Source: JAUWOY01 sp034431315
GTDB lineage: Bacteria > Chloroflexota > Anaerolineae > VGOG01
Direction of reading: 5' to 3'
DNA: 43,350 bases
NCBI GenBank assembly: GCA_034431315.1
Contig: DAOUDK010000052.1
Coordinates: 1 to 43,350, forward strand
The notes below the pieces were generated by a model that saw nothing but the letters and a program-made list of their open reading frames with translations, did no database searches and was not told where the DNA came from. This document shows, piece after piece, positions 22,455 to 31,506 of this stretch. The translations under genes and the position numbers were made by a program. Position 1 is the first letter of the stretch; each line of letters opens with the position of its first letter.

Positions 22455-25400
22455 TTATCCCTCACTGTTTTGCTTGGCGATAGGCAACTTGATGGGGAAG
22501 ACATTCCCCCGTTCGTCCAGGTGGGGCAAGTCTATGTCACCCCCATATCGATTGAAGATGGTCTTGACCAGTAGAAGCCCAATTCCCATACCTTCTGCAT
22601 CAGCACCTGTCACGCGCTCCTTGTAGAGCTGACTGCGAACGTGCTCGGGGAACCCCTTCCCTGTATCTATTACCTCGATGAACACGTTATCACCGCCAAG
22701 TTCACCTGTGAAAGTTAGCGTGCCGCCACCAGGCATAGCCCTGATGGCATTCTTGGTTAGGCAATCAAAGGCCTCGACCAACCACTGATAATTGGCCCAA
22801 ACAGGAGGCATCTCTGCGAGATTCGATTCTACCGAGATGCCATGATCCTGCAATTCTCTTGCTCTCCTCTCACGTACATCCGCTAAGACTTTGTCCAACT
22901 CGACGGCTTCCTCCATATCGCTGCTAGGTAGTCTAGGGATGACATCCCCAAGGGAGGCTACCTCGGCTTCGATGCGAGCGAGGATTTCCTGAGCTTTGCT
23001 GTCAGACATGTGGTCACGCAAACTGGCCGCGTCGGTCCAGATCGAGAAGGTCTTCTGCTGCACCTCGTGGGCCCATAGAGAGCTCGCCGTGCCTATCCAA
23101 GCCATAGCATTCGCCGTTTCCAGCCTCTCCGTCACTGACCTGTACAGGCGAGCATACTCTATTGCGACTGCCGCCTGGTTGGCGAAGACTTGAAACGTGT
23201 CTACTTCCGATGGTGTGAAATAGTGTGACTTTCTGTAGTTGACAAACATCACTCCCACAGGCTTGCCACTCACTCTGAGAGGAAACACGACACACGATTT
23301 TATCTTCTCTCTACGCGTGAATTCCCTGGTCACAAGCTCATCGTGCTCCACATCAATCACAATGTACGGCTCTTGTCTCTGCAACACCCTATAAACCACC
23401 GAGTCTTTGGTTGATGGAGACCTCATCTCTTCCTCATGATAAAGGGGGCCAGCAGTCACTGGCATTTCAAATTCTTCCTTCTCGGCATCATAGGCATAGA
23501 GAGTTGTTACCTCAACTCCCAATCCGTTGACGACATTCTCAACGATTTCTTGAAGTACTGTCTGGAGACCTTGCGGAGAGATAATCGTACGAGAGATCCT
23601 GAGCAAGCTATCGAGTTGTTGAGCCCTCTTTTCTGTCTCTTCAATGGCAAGAATGGCTTGCCCGCTCAAAGCCTCCAGCATATTCCGACGCTCCGGGGAT
23701 AGCCGAATCTCAGAGACACTCCCCACAGTTATGACACCAAGCGGACGCTCTCTTCCAAGCAGGGGCATGATAAGAAACGATCGCAAATCCGGTCTGACAA
23801 GAACCTTTTGCAGGTCAGGTCTGTCGCCGAGATTCGGGATGACAATTGGTTCCGAGTTTGCACAAACATGAGACAGCAAGTCTGGTGGCAGAACCCGTGT
23901 GGAGTAATCAGGCAATTTCTCCAATCCTTGCCCCACCACGAACTTGAGGCGAGTCAATTCAGGGTTGAAAAGGCCGACAGTGCAAGTATCTGCACCAAAT
24001 AGGTCCATAAGGGTGCTGGTAATCAGATTGAGATTATGGTCTCGATCAGGATTTGTGCGTAAGGCACTTAGTACTTCATAAAGTTTGGATAGGACGCGTA
24101 GACGACGTGTTGTTTGTTCATGCAATCGCATCCTATCAATAAGAATCGCGGCATGGGCACCTATAGACTGAGCCAACTCTATCTTTTCTTGTGAGAACGG
24201 GCTTCGTTCCCAATTGCGCATCTCACCAACAGTGCAGAAGCCAAGGACCTTCTCACCAGTTCGCAGAGGGATCACCAACGCAGACTCCAACGTTCCCTCT
24301 AACGCTACTCCCTTCCGAATGTGCTCTACGATATCTATGCCCTCAACAATGTCACCTTTGCGGAAAGAGCAAGGCTCCTTCATCCGTAACAAGCGCTCCA
24401 TAGCGGGAACCTCAGAGATGCCTATCAGTTTACCCACCTGAGGATCCCATTGCAAGTCAGAGCTTTGCGGTCGTGGAATGGGATATGCAGCCTGGACCTC
24501 CATCTCCTGACAGCTATCGTCTACAAGCATAATGTGACAGAAAGCGGTTGTCAGGCCGGTGACCATTTTCGCAGCAAGAGCGTCCAGACCCTCTTTCAAG
24601 CTCTGAGCATGGGCTACCGTATTCGTCACATCTAACAAGAGCTTGATCGGTCGCAAGTCCTTGAAGAAACCTACACTGCCTATGGGATTCCCCTTACTAT
24701 CACGCAGCAAGGTCACAGAAAGCATGATAGGGATTCTTTCGCCATCCTTACTCTTGACAGTCGTCTCATAGTTCTTCAGTCTCTCCTGATCGCATAGGAG
24801 TGAATTAATGTTTCGTGGTTCTTGCGGATTCCAGTACAGTGCATCTACCCGTTTCTTTCTGTCCAGCACCTCATCCCGCTTGTATCCCAGGATTTGTTCA
24901 GCTCCGTCATTGAAAACTATGACCCAGCCTTCTTTGTCAACGGCAATAATCCCATCCAGGGAAGTCCCGACGAGTCGTTCCTGATAATCCTTGACTTCTC
25001 TCAAGTCAGCATAGGCCTGGGCATTGTCAAGCGCCACAGATGCGTGGTTGCCGAACCTCAGCAACAATTCCTTCTCGGCTTCTCCAAATACCCTTCCCTC
25101 TCTGGTGTCGTGCACAGCAATAGCGCCGAGGAAGCGGTCTCCCGACATGATGGGTGCGCCTACAACGGCTGTCAGCTTGAACTTGTCAAGGTTCCGCAAC
25201 CTACTTGGCCAGCGTTGGTAGTTTGCCACGTCGACAGGTTGTTTGGTTCGCAAGACTTGGCCAATCACACCTTTGTCCTTCTCTATCCGTATCCCCTCCA
25301 GTTCGGAAGGGAGCCCGTGCACCGCCTCTGACCTGAACGCTTCGTCTGCCTCGATGAATAGGTAGACACCCCCGCCGGTGCCCTGAACCAGCTCTGTAGC

Positions 25401-27056
25401 CCGCTCCACGATCGCTCGCAGGAGTTCCTTTGTTTCTAGGCGCCTGGCGATGTCCAATGCAATTTGATCAAGAGCTTCAAGCTGTTCGCCGCGTTGTTTG
25501 GTCTGTTGGTGGAGCTGAGCGATCTCAATAGCAATGGCCGCCTGATTGGCAAGGATTGTAGCCAACTCGATTTCGCCCGGAGTGAATTCACGAGGCTCCT
25601 TCTTGCTGTAAATATTCAAAATACCAATCAGCTTATCAGACACCAGAAGCGGCGTGCTCAGAACCGTACAGAGATGTTCCTTTTCATAAAGGTCTCGCTG
25701 TCCAAAGGGCTCAAGACGCACATCGGGCGTGACAAGGGGATGGAATCCACCATTCGAAGTGGCTGCAGCACAGACCCTCTCTTTGGAAATACATTGTTGC
25801 TGGACATACTCATCAGACAAGCCACAGCTAGCCTTTATAACCAAGTTCTCTTCCGCCTCATCCCAGAACATCAAGCTTGTGGCAGAGGCGTCAAAAACCT
25901 TCTGTGCTTTGCTGGTAATCAGTGGAAGTAGGTCGTCTAGGTCAAGTGTAGCTCTAATTGCATCCGAAGTCGCGAGGATGCCCTCTAGTTCTCGCCTACG
26001 CAACTGAGCGTTCTGAATGGCAATAGCCGTGTGGTTGGCAAAAGTGGCAAGGAGGTCAATCTCCTCCTTAGAGAAGTCGTGAGGCTCGGCGTAGTAAGCG
26101 GTTATAGTCCCGATTGTCTCTTCCTTGATCTTCATAGGAACATCTATGAAGGCCCTAAACCCTTCTTGACGACCCAACTCTTTGTAGACAGTGAATCTGC
26201 GCTCCGCTTCTGTATCCCTCACTGCGATGGGTGCCCCATAGAAGATGACCGCCGCCCTAGTCTTTGGGCCTACCTCCAATGACCTCGAGCCCAAAACATA
26301 TTCCTTGCTTAGACCCCGGGCCATCTCCAAATTGAGCTCATTTCTATCTTTGTCCACAAGGAAGATAGCCGACTTCTGGCATCCCGTGACTTGGATAATC
26401 GAGTCCACGATCGTTCCTAGAACCTCTTGGACGTCAAGAGAGGAATTGATCGCCGCAGAGGTCTCCTGAATGATCTCCAATTCTCGTCTACGCCGCTCGC
26501 CTACCCGGGCGCCCATGGCCACCAGCTCTACGATGTTGTCAAGTGCCATTCTGTCAGCAGCCAAGTAGGGCCCCACATCGGGATCAGCCTTATTGCAGAT
26601 ACCTACAATGCGCACCTGGCCAGCAACTTGCGTTTGGACTAAGACCGCAGACGTGGCATCAAAGATTTCAAGCCCTGCAATGGGGTCTCGCGACTCTTCC
26701 CCAAGGGGATCAATGACTAGCGGTTTCCCATCCTCAATAAGCTGTTGCAGCAATCCCGACCATTCGAGGCAGTGGCTGAGCAGATCCTTTCTAGGGTATA
26801 CTGCGGTCAACTCGAACCGTTTCTTTCCTCTGCCTTCATCTTCCCGTAGCGCAGCTACGAAGGCTTGTTTGGCGTTCAGTGCTGCAGCCAAGTCCGGCAG
26901 AAGCCTATCGAGCACCTGATCAATGTCCGGGTGGCCGTCTCGTTCCATGCGCCTAATTTCATCCGTGGCCCGCTCCAGGGCGAGTAGAATACGGTGATGC
27001 CTTGCTGCATCACGACGTGAATCACTGGTGCTCCGGATCTCATGGCTGTTGGGCAT
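22455..27056 (-). CDS. Giant multi-GAF/PAS histidine kinase
   Basis: The 1533-residue soluble sensor kinase has about seven GAF domains (roughly 45-180, 207-345, 370-512, 540-678, 820-975, 1000-1140 and 1160-1302). A single PAS domain lies at about 692-805 (TSLDGIIAVDKEGWVIVFNDGAEQILGY). The kinase core follows: the H-box WAHEVQQK with His1330, the N-box KNAIRAM (N1436), the G1 box DTGKGFP (D1464) and the G2 box GMGIGLLLVKTI. No transmembrane segment or signal peptide is seen, so it senses in the cytoplasm. Several ligands or redox states may be read at once. It sits between a receiver-only protein (5 bases before) and the receiver/kinase-like effector (3 bases after), its likely phosphorylation partners. 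Confidence 0.92.
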   Translation of the reverse strand: MPNSHEIRSTSDSRRDAARHHRILLALERATDEIRRMERDGHPDIDQVLDRLLPDLAAALNAKQAFVAALREDEGRGKKRFELTAVYPRKDLLSHCLEWSGLLQQLIEDGKPLVIDPLGEESRDPIAGLEIFDATSAVLVQTQVAGQVRIVGICNKADPDVGPYLAADRMALDNIVELVAMGARVGERRRRELEIIQETSAAINSSLDVQEVLGTIVDSIIQVTGCQKSAIFLVDKDRNELNLEMARGLSKEYVLGSRSLEVGPKTRAAVIFYGAPIAVRDTEAERRFTVYKELGRQEGFRAFIDVPMKIKEETIGTITAYYAEPHDFSKEEIDLLATFANHTAIAIQNAQLRRRELEGILATSDAIRATLDLDDLLPLITSKAQKVFDASATSLMFWDEAEENLVIKASCGLSDEYVQQQCISKERVCAAATSNGGFHPLVTPDVRLEPFGQRDLYEKEHLCTVLSTPLLVSDKLIGILNIYSKKEPREFTPGEIELATILANQAAIAIEIAQLHQQTKQRGEQLEALDQIALDIARRLETKELLRAIVERATELVQGTGGGVYLFIEADEAFRSEAVHGLPSELEGIRIEKDKGVIGQVLRTKQPVDVANYQRWPSRLRNLDKFKLTAVVGAPIMSGDRFLGAIAVHDTREGRVFGEAEKELLLRFGNHASVALDNAQAYADLREVKDYQERLVGTSLDGIIAVDKEGWVIVFNDGAEQILGYKRDEVLDRKKRVDALYWNPQEPRNINSLLCDQERLKNYETTVKSKDGERIPIMLSVTLLRDSKGNPIGSVGFFKDLRPIKLLLDVTNTVAHAQSLKEGLDALAAKMVTGLTTAFCHIMLVDDSCQEMEVQAAYPIPRPQSSDLQWDPQVGKLIGISEVPAMERLLRMKEPCSFRKGDIVEGIDIVEHIRKGVALEGTLESALVIPLRTGEKVLGFCTVGEMRNWERSPFSQEKIELAQSIGAHAAILIDRMRLHEQTTRRLRVLSKLYEVLSALRTNPDRDHNLNLITSTLMDLFGADTCTVGLFNPELTRLKFVVGQGLEKLPDYSTRVLPPDLLSHVCANSEPIVIPNLGDRPDLQKVLVRPDLRSFLIMPLLGRERPLGVITVGSVSEIRLSPERRNMLEALSGQAILAIEETEKRAQQLDSLLRISRTIISPQGLQTVLQEIVENVVNGLGVEVTTLYAYDAEKEEFEMPVTAGPLYHEEEMRSPSTKDSVVYRVLQRQEPYIVIDVEHDELVTREFTRREKIKSCVVFPLRVSGKPVGVMFVNYRKSHYFTPSEVDTFQVFANQAAVAIEYARLYRSVTERLETANAMAWIGTASSLWAHEVQQKTFSIWTDAASLRDHMSDSKAQEILARIEAEVASLGDVIPRLPSSDMEEAVELDKVLADVRERRARELQDHGISVESNLAEMPPVWANYQWLVEAFDCLTKNAIRAMPGGGTLTFTGELGGDNVFIEVIDTGKGFPEHVRSQLYKERVTGADAEGMGIGLLLVKTIFNRYGGDIDLPHLDERGNVFPIKLPIAKQNSEG

Positions 27057-27061
27057 GGTGC

Positions 27062-27529
27062 TTACTCCTGCAACAACCTGCGTATGCGTTCGACCAAGTC
27101 CTCCAGCCTGAAGGGTTTCTCCACATATCCCTCGATCTGGATATCCTCCTCCAATTCGTTCTCCACTGAATAGTCGGCCACGGCTGAGAGAATAATGACA
27201 GGAACGTCAGGAGAAGTACCCATCCCCGGTTCCTTGCTGAACTGTCCCTTTCGTAGGCGCCGTAGGAACTCCAAACCGGTTTTCAGCCAAGACACGCCTT
27301 CAAACTGGACATTCTGGACCTCCTGGCCGTCGGCGCCCAGGCTTATGGGATGGATCATGAGATCTACAACAATCAGGTCAAACTGGTCACGGCTAAGACG
27401 CTTGAGCAAGCTCTTTGCCGCCGTGAGTTCCATATGCCATCCCAACTCTTCCTCGAGATGCTCTTTGAGATCGCGCATACTCTCAAAGTCTTCTTCAAAT
27501 AACAAAATCCTCTTTTGTTTATTTTGCAT
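27062..27529 (-). CDS. Single-domain response regulator
   Basis: A CheY-like receiver of 155 residues without an output domain. EED (12-14) forms the acidic pocket, D56 in VVDLMIH is the phosphate acceptor, S115 sits in ILSAV and K138 in VEKPF. The loop after D56 is unusually long (about 60-82, containing SLGADGQEVQNVQFEG), which may adapt it to a special partner. The ATG at 27529 is used because AAAGGGG lies upstream and it is two bases from the end of the PocR kinase gene; the frame itself opens further upstream, inside that gene. It probably shuttles phosphate between the two kinases and the next receiver. Confidence 0.9.
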   Translation of the reverse strand: MQNKQKRILLFEEDFESMRDLKEHLEEELGWHMELTAAKSLLKRLSRDQFDLIVVDLMIHPISLGADGQEVQNVQFEGVSWLKTGLEFLRRLRKGQFSKEPGMGTSPDVPVIILSAVADYSVENELEEDIQIEGYVEKPFRLEDLVERIRRLLQE

Positions 27530-27531
27530 AA

Positions 27532-29457
27532 TTAACCCCTTTCCCTGACATCTTTCTGGCTGAGCGGGATCTTCACAGTAAAGATGACACGGTAGGCAAG
27601 GCCCTGGCGTCGCTGGATTTGGGTGGGCTCGCAAAATACACCGATTTCTCCGCCATGTGCCTCCACCACAGAACGAGTCTCCCACAAGCCCAGTCCAGAC
27701 CCAGAAATACGCCCCATCTTAGCCCTAGTCAGCCCACGGGTACCTTCCTCGAAGATACGCTGTCGGTCTTCCTCCCGAATTGTGTCCCCAATGTCATCCA
27801 CCTCTATCACCGCAGCCGGTAGATCGCAAGCCACCACAGAATCAAGATCAGCACGTATGCGAATTGTTGTACCAGGATAAGAGTATTTGATTGCATTCTC
27901 AATCAGATTGCTGAGGGCGATCGTGAGACGGGCAACATCTACCTCGGCCTCGGGCAGCAACTCTACACTCTTATCAACAACCAGTTTGCGGCGTCTCTTT
28001 TCAGCTTCGGGCACGAAGCCTTCTACACAGTTTGCTACCAGCGCAGAAAGTGGGTACCTTTCGAAATCCAGGTCTTGGTGCTCTAGCTGCACAACGTGAC
28101 CCGCTAAGGTTTGTTTAGCCCTCTGTGCCAGCTGCAGAGCCATGTCTTCCGCTCTGCCTAGGAACTCAGTGACACGCTCAACGTCAGTGCCGCTTATGCC
28201 TTTCTGAGCCAGAACCTTTGCTCTGCCGATTTGGGCTGTGATTGGGGTGAGTGCAGTCCGCAACTGGTGGGTAAGTAGGGTCGCCGTGCTCCTCCATCGG
28301 TGACGTTCTCGCTCCAGATTGAATACGTCTAGCCCCGTTAGGGCGAGCAAACCGACGGCCTCGGTGATCTCTACCAGGAAACGTTGCTCTTCTTGTATAT
28401 CAACCTGTTGTGCAAGTGGGCCGAGAACGAGGACCCCCCGAGATTTGTCACCTAGAGATGTCGGCATAATGCAACTAGCTCCGACGAAGTATTCGCTATT
28501 GCCACCTCGAATACCTCTTTTCCTTGCTGAATGATGCCACTGGGCCACGTCCCATGCCTTAGCCTCGAAGTTCCCCAGTGGCAACCCTGCTTTCCTCCAG
28601 TTGAAGTGGGGAAGACTCTCTGCCATCCCAGATGGGATTCCGGCCTCGGCCAAGGGGGCGAGCACAGTAGCACCCTCCTGGATGCTACAAAAGAACACCG
28701 CATACTCAGTGCGGCAGAAGGTCCGAATACGCTCCATCTGGCCGCGCACACTTCGGCGGAGTTCTTCTAAGCTGACCGCTTCATCGTACACAGGAGGAAC
28801 CTGCAGGCTGTCTAAGAAGCCCTGTTCCCATTGGTATTTGGCCTGCCAATACTCGGCTTCAGTAATTCTTTGAATATGCTTCGCTTCACGTCTCAGGCGA
28901 TCACGAAGGTCTGCAGGGGCAGGACGTAGATTCTCCGCCAGCGACAACAATTCCCGCCTGGTAACATCATCTAGGTAAACGCGTGCATAGCGTCCAGTTC
29001 CCAATGCCCGCACACTCTCCTGTGTCTCATCGATTCCCTCCGGCGGGCGATACTGACCGGAATAGATAAGTGCCACCGGCTGGTTGCGGACCCGGATAAA
29101 GTATGTCGCTTCCTGCAATCCCATGTAGCATGTGAAGGTGCGGAAAGGATCGCCTGTCTTGCAGAATTCTTGTAATGAAGCTTGCGCCTGCTCCGTATTG
29201 CACTTCTTGCAAGCCTCATCTCCGCCCTGAACCCGCTTTTCATCCCGCAGGAGGCTACAGAAATCCTCAAATCGTTGCCTCAAGTTGATGGATTCGATTC
29301 GATGGGTAAGGCCCCCCGTTTGGGGATCATGGTCAAGGAGAGTCAACGGTCTCCCTAATCGCTCACAACATCCCGATTCGATAACTGCCAGGGTGTCTTC
29401 GTCTATGATCTCGCCTAAGCAAACAGGAACGAATGGCCATTTATCCTTTTGGAACAT
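27532..29457 (-). CDS. PocR-domain histidine kinase
   Basis: The N-terminal part (about 15-190) fits the PocR sensory domain, which binds small ligands: a Cys-rich stretch (C67, C83, C86, C99, C110) and PVALIYSGQYRP are typical. A middle GAF-like region (about 225-375) leads to the kinase core. His397 lies in LLTHQLRTALTPI, the N-box is NLIENAIKYSYPG, DDIGD stands where DxGxG is expected, and the G2 box is GSGLGLWETRSVVEAHGG. No membrane segment is present. This is the first gene of the operon, behind a near-consensus promoter, with GAAGGG before the ATG. The cysteines suggest metal or redox sensing, but the signal is not known. Confidence 0.88.
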   Translation of the reverse strand: MFQKDKWPFVPVCLGEIIDEDTLAVIESGCCERLGRPLTLLDHDPQTGGLTHRIESINLRQRFEDFCSLLRDEKRVQGGDEACKKCNTEQAQASLQEFCKTGDPFRTFTCYMGLQEATYFIRVRNQPVALIYSGQYRPPEGIDETQESVRALGTGRYARVYLDDVTRRELLSLAENLRPAPADLRDRLRREAKHIQRITEAEYWQAKYQWEQGFLDSLQVPPVYDEAVSLEELRRSVRGQMERIRTFCRTEYAVFFCSIQEGATVLAPLAEAGIPSGMAESLPHFNWRKAGLPLGNFEAKAWDVAQWHHSARKRGIRGGNSEYFVGASCIMPTSLGDKSRGVLVLGPLAQQVDIQEEQRFLVEITEAVGLLALTGLDVFNLERERHRWRSTATLLTHQLRTALTPITAQIGRAKVLAQKGISGTDVERVTEFLGRAEDMALQLAQRAKQTLAGHVVQLEHQDLDFERYPLSALVANCVEGFVPEAEKRRRKLVVDKSVELLPEAEVDVARLTIALSNLIENAIKYSYPGTTIRIRADLDSVVACDLPAAVIEVDDIGDTIREEDRQRIFEEGTRGLTRAKMGRISGSGLGLWETRSVVEAHGGEIGVFCEPTQIQRRQGLAYRVIFTVKIPLSQKDVRERG

Positions 29458-29607
29458 CGCTCACCCTTCTCCCGGCCCACCAACACAAGCTACCACATTC
29501 TGGTCGGAGCTAATCCCTTCCCTATGCACTGTTTGTAATCGGTTGCGAACGGTAATGAGGGGACAATCCCCTGCAGAGCCTAATTGCCCATAAGAGTATT
29601 TGTTATT

Positions 29608-29636
29608 ATTATAGCACATAACTGTCTCCAGTTCAA
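29608..29636 (-). promoter_or_regulatory. Promoter of the five-gene signalling operon
   Basis: On the minus strand TTGAAC (29636-29631) and TATAAT (29613-29608) are 17 bases apart, with TGC before the -10 box (extended -10). The leader is about 145 bases long. It contains a small palindrome, GGGGATTGTCCCC (29572-29560), that might be an operator. Confidence 0.8.
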
Positions 29637-29760
29637 GGGCATTTTGTCAACAATCGCCTAGCATTTTCATGACAAAGATGTCATGCCCCCGACCGGTTTT
29701 CCCATGCCTGTTGGTCTGTCCCAACCTCTCCTACGGCAGGGAACCACTCCCCCATGAAGC

Positions 29761-29799
29761 AAAAATCACACCTCATTACGGAAGTGTGGTCTTGTTTTT
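29761..29799. terminator. Terminator hairpin between lipoprotein gene and signalling operon
   Basis: ATCACAC (29765-29771) pairs with GTGTGGT (29784-29790). A-rich sequence on the left and CTTGTTTTT on the right give a T-run in both directions. It should end the lipoprotein transcript coming from the right. The rest of the 29637-29922 gap shows no gene. Confidence 0.6.
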
Positions 29800-29922
29800 C
29801 AAAGTACTTGACCCAAGCAGCTTCTGATCTTTGTCAAGTCAGTTCAACTACACTGTCTTTTCCCGCGTCTTGGTGCTGGCGTAGTCTAGAGCGGCCACCA
29901 CGATGAGATCTCGAAAGTGTAG

Positions 29923-31164
29923 CTAAAACCCAATAGAAATCTCCTGAGGATCCACGTGGTCGTTGAAGGGGTCAATTCTCACGTCCTCGTGGATGAGGCC
30001 GGCGAAGAAGTAGATGGGGTTGCGAGGGGGCTCATTCACGATGTGGATGTGGCCGACCACGGTGGCCCGCTGGCCAGGCATCAGATAGCGGTATTCCTTG
30101 CCTCTGATAACCCTGATCTCCAGGTCATCATCGTCTCCGATGGCGAAGCGATAGGGATAGGGGCGGCCGCTGGAGTTGGTCTCGAAGTCAATGCCCAGGC
30201 GCCAGGCTCCCGGCTCCTCGTACCAGCCCAGGCTGTTGAAGTTCTGGTCGCTCTCGTAGGTGGTTCCCGGAGAGGGGCCTGTGGTGCGGATGGGCACCGC
30301 GCCGAAGTTCTCCACTGTGGCGGTGAAGGTCAGGGTGCCTCCCAGGGGCACGATCATGGGAGCGAAGTCCACGTCGGCGTTCACTATGTCGGCCCGGGGG
30401 ACGCCACCGTCCATGAAAGTCAAGGTGCTGGTTATCACCGTCTTGTTGCCGACCAGATCCTCAGCCTCGGCCACCACGGTGTAGATGCCATCGGGTGGGG
30501 GAGTAGCCCCTAAGTCCACCCCGCCCTCGTAGTCGTATATGTGCATGCCGGGCTGGCCAGGTTTTACCTCCCTCTCCTTCTCGGCTATGGGATAGCGATT
30601 GCCCTCCTCATCCTCCAGGTAGACTCGGTAGCTCTCGGCCTCCTTGGTCAGGTAAAAGGTGATGGCCACCCGGTCGTCTATGCCGTCTTGATTGGGGGTG
30701 AAAACCTGGGGATAGACGCTGAAGTTCCGCATCTCAGGAACGGCCGTGTCGGCGTCAACGATGGTCAAGCTGCCCTCCGCCTTCTCGGTGTGGCCACTGT
30801 CGTCGGTGGCCTCGATGATCCAGGTGTACTGCCCATCGGGCATCATGCGCCTCTTGACTGGGCCGCCGTCGGACACATCCACGACCCCGCCGAAGAGGGT
30901 CCAGTAGGGCTCGTCCTGGGCCGAACGGCGCTCTTCATTTCGATGGTAGTGCCGCTCTCCGGCTTGGTCAACGAAGTAGATGGACAGGCTGGCGTTGCGG
31001 GAGAGTTTGTAGAGGATGTTGGCGGCATCGTCGTGCCCGTCGGCGTTCGGTGAGATCACCTCAGGATAGAACTCTACGTCGTAGAGCAGGGGGCGGGCTG
31101 AGCAGCCGGTCATACTTGGCCCCACGAGGGCCAACACGATCACTAGAGCTAAGAAGTATTTCAA
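29923..31164 (-). CDS. Predicted lipoprotein with FlgD/SPNxDG-type repeats
   Basis: The 413-residue product begins with a lipoprotein signal: a basic start, a hydrophobic core and a lipobox ending SMTGC (Cys21). Two extracellular Ig-like modules each open with the pattern SPN.DG..D (SPNADGHDD at 38-46 and TPNQDGIDD near 160), known from FlgD-like and gliding-associated surface domains. A third beta domain (about 265-413) has a VPLGGTLTFTATVENFG stretch like bacterial stalk or CARDB modules. It starts with TTG behind GAGGAGGT. It is probably a surface-attached structural or binding protein. It is monocistronic, with a palindromic repeat upstream. Confidence 0.82.
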   Translation of the reverse strand: MKYFLALVIVLALVGPSMTGCSARPLLYDVEFYPEVISPNADGHDDAANILYKLSRNASLSIYFVDQAGERHYHRNEERRSAQDEPYWTLFGGVVDVSDGGPVKRRMMPDGQYTWIIEATDDSGHTEKAEGSLTIVDADTAVPEMRNFSVYPQVFTPNQDGIDDRVAITFYLTKEAESYRVYLEDEEGNRYPIAEKEREVKPGQPGMHIYDYEGGVDLGATPPPDGIYTVVAEAEDLVGNKTVITSTLTFMDGGVPRADIVNADVDFAPMIVPLGGTLTFTATVENFGAVPIRTTGPSPGTTYESDQNFNSLGWYEEPGAWRLGIDFETNSSGRPYPYRFAIGDDDDLEIRVIRGKEYRYLMPGQRATVVGHIHIVNEPPRNPIYFFAGLIHEDVRIDPFNDHVDPQEISIGF

Positions 31165-31255
31165 ATTAGCGGTACCTCCTCAGTGGTTCGCTTGTTATTG
31201 CTGTTTCATACTACTGATCTTGGCTTTTCTGCATTGTTGGCTTGGCTGTGCCAAA

Positions 31256-31330
31256 ATATGACATCGAATTTCAGGATTTACCGAATTCGGCGTCGTGAAT
31301 TCGGTGAATCCTTTTAATTCGCTGTCATAT
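31256..31330. repeat. Large imperfect palindrome (75 bases)
   Basis: The arms begin ATATGACA (31256) and end TGTCATAT (31330). Inside them AGGATT.ACCGAATTC faces GAATTCGGTGAATCCT. It lies between the divergent lipoprotein and folC genes and could be a mobile repeat or a cruciform-forming element. Confidence 0.65.
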
Positions 31331-31405
31331 CCGCCAGCTCGGCGCTCAGCTTTGCCACCTGAAGTTTACCAGATTATGGGCGAATAGTCAAGAACATTTC
31401 CGCAT

Positions 31406-31434
31406 TTTACTTTTTGGCTCAGTTGGTATACAAT
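31406..31434 (+). promoter_or_regulatory. Candidate promoter of folC
   Basis: TTTACT (31406-31411) and TACAAT (31429-31434) are 17 bases apart. The leader that follows carries the heptanucleotide array. Confidence 0.45.
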
Positions 31435-31447
31435 AAGCGCCGAACCA

Positions 31448-31475
31448 CAAATCCAAAATCCAAAGTCCAAAACCC
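31448..31475. repeat. Heptanucleotide array upstream of folC
   Basis: Four units: CAAATCC, AAAATCC, AAAGTCC, AAAACCC. It belongs to the same class of 7-base arrays as those found inside four reading-frame positions further on. Confidence 0.7.
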
Positions 31476-31506
31476 AATGGCTACCCGTTGGGTCGGCTGA
31501 CAGGGT

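Noticed and set aside
27530..27685. Cys-rich N-terminal extension of the receiver protein
   Set aside because: It is the wrong-frame reading of the end of the PocR kinase gene; the ATG at 27529 has AAAGGGG upstream.
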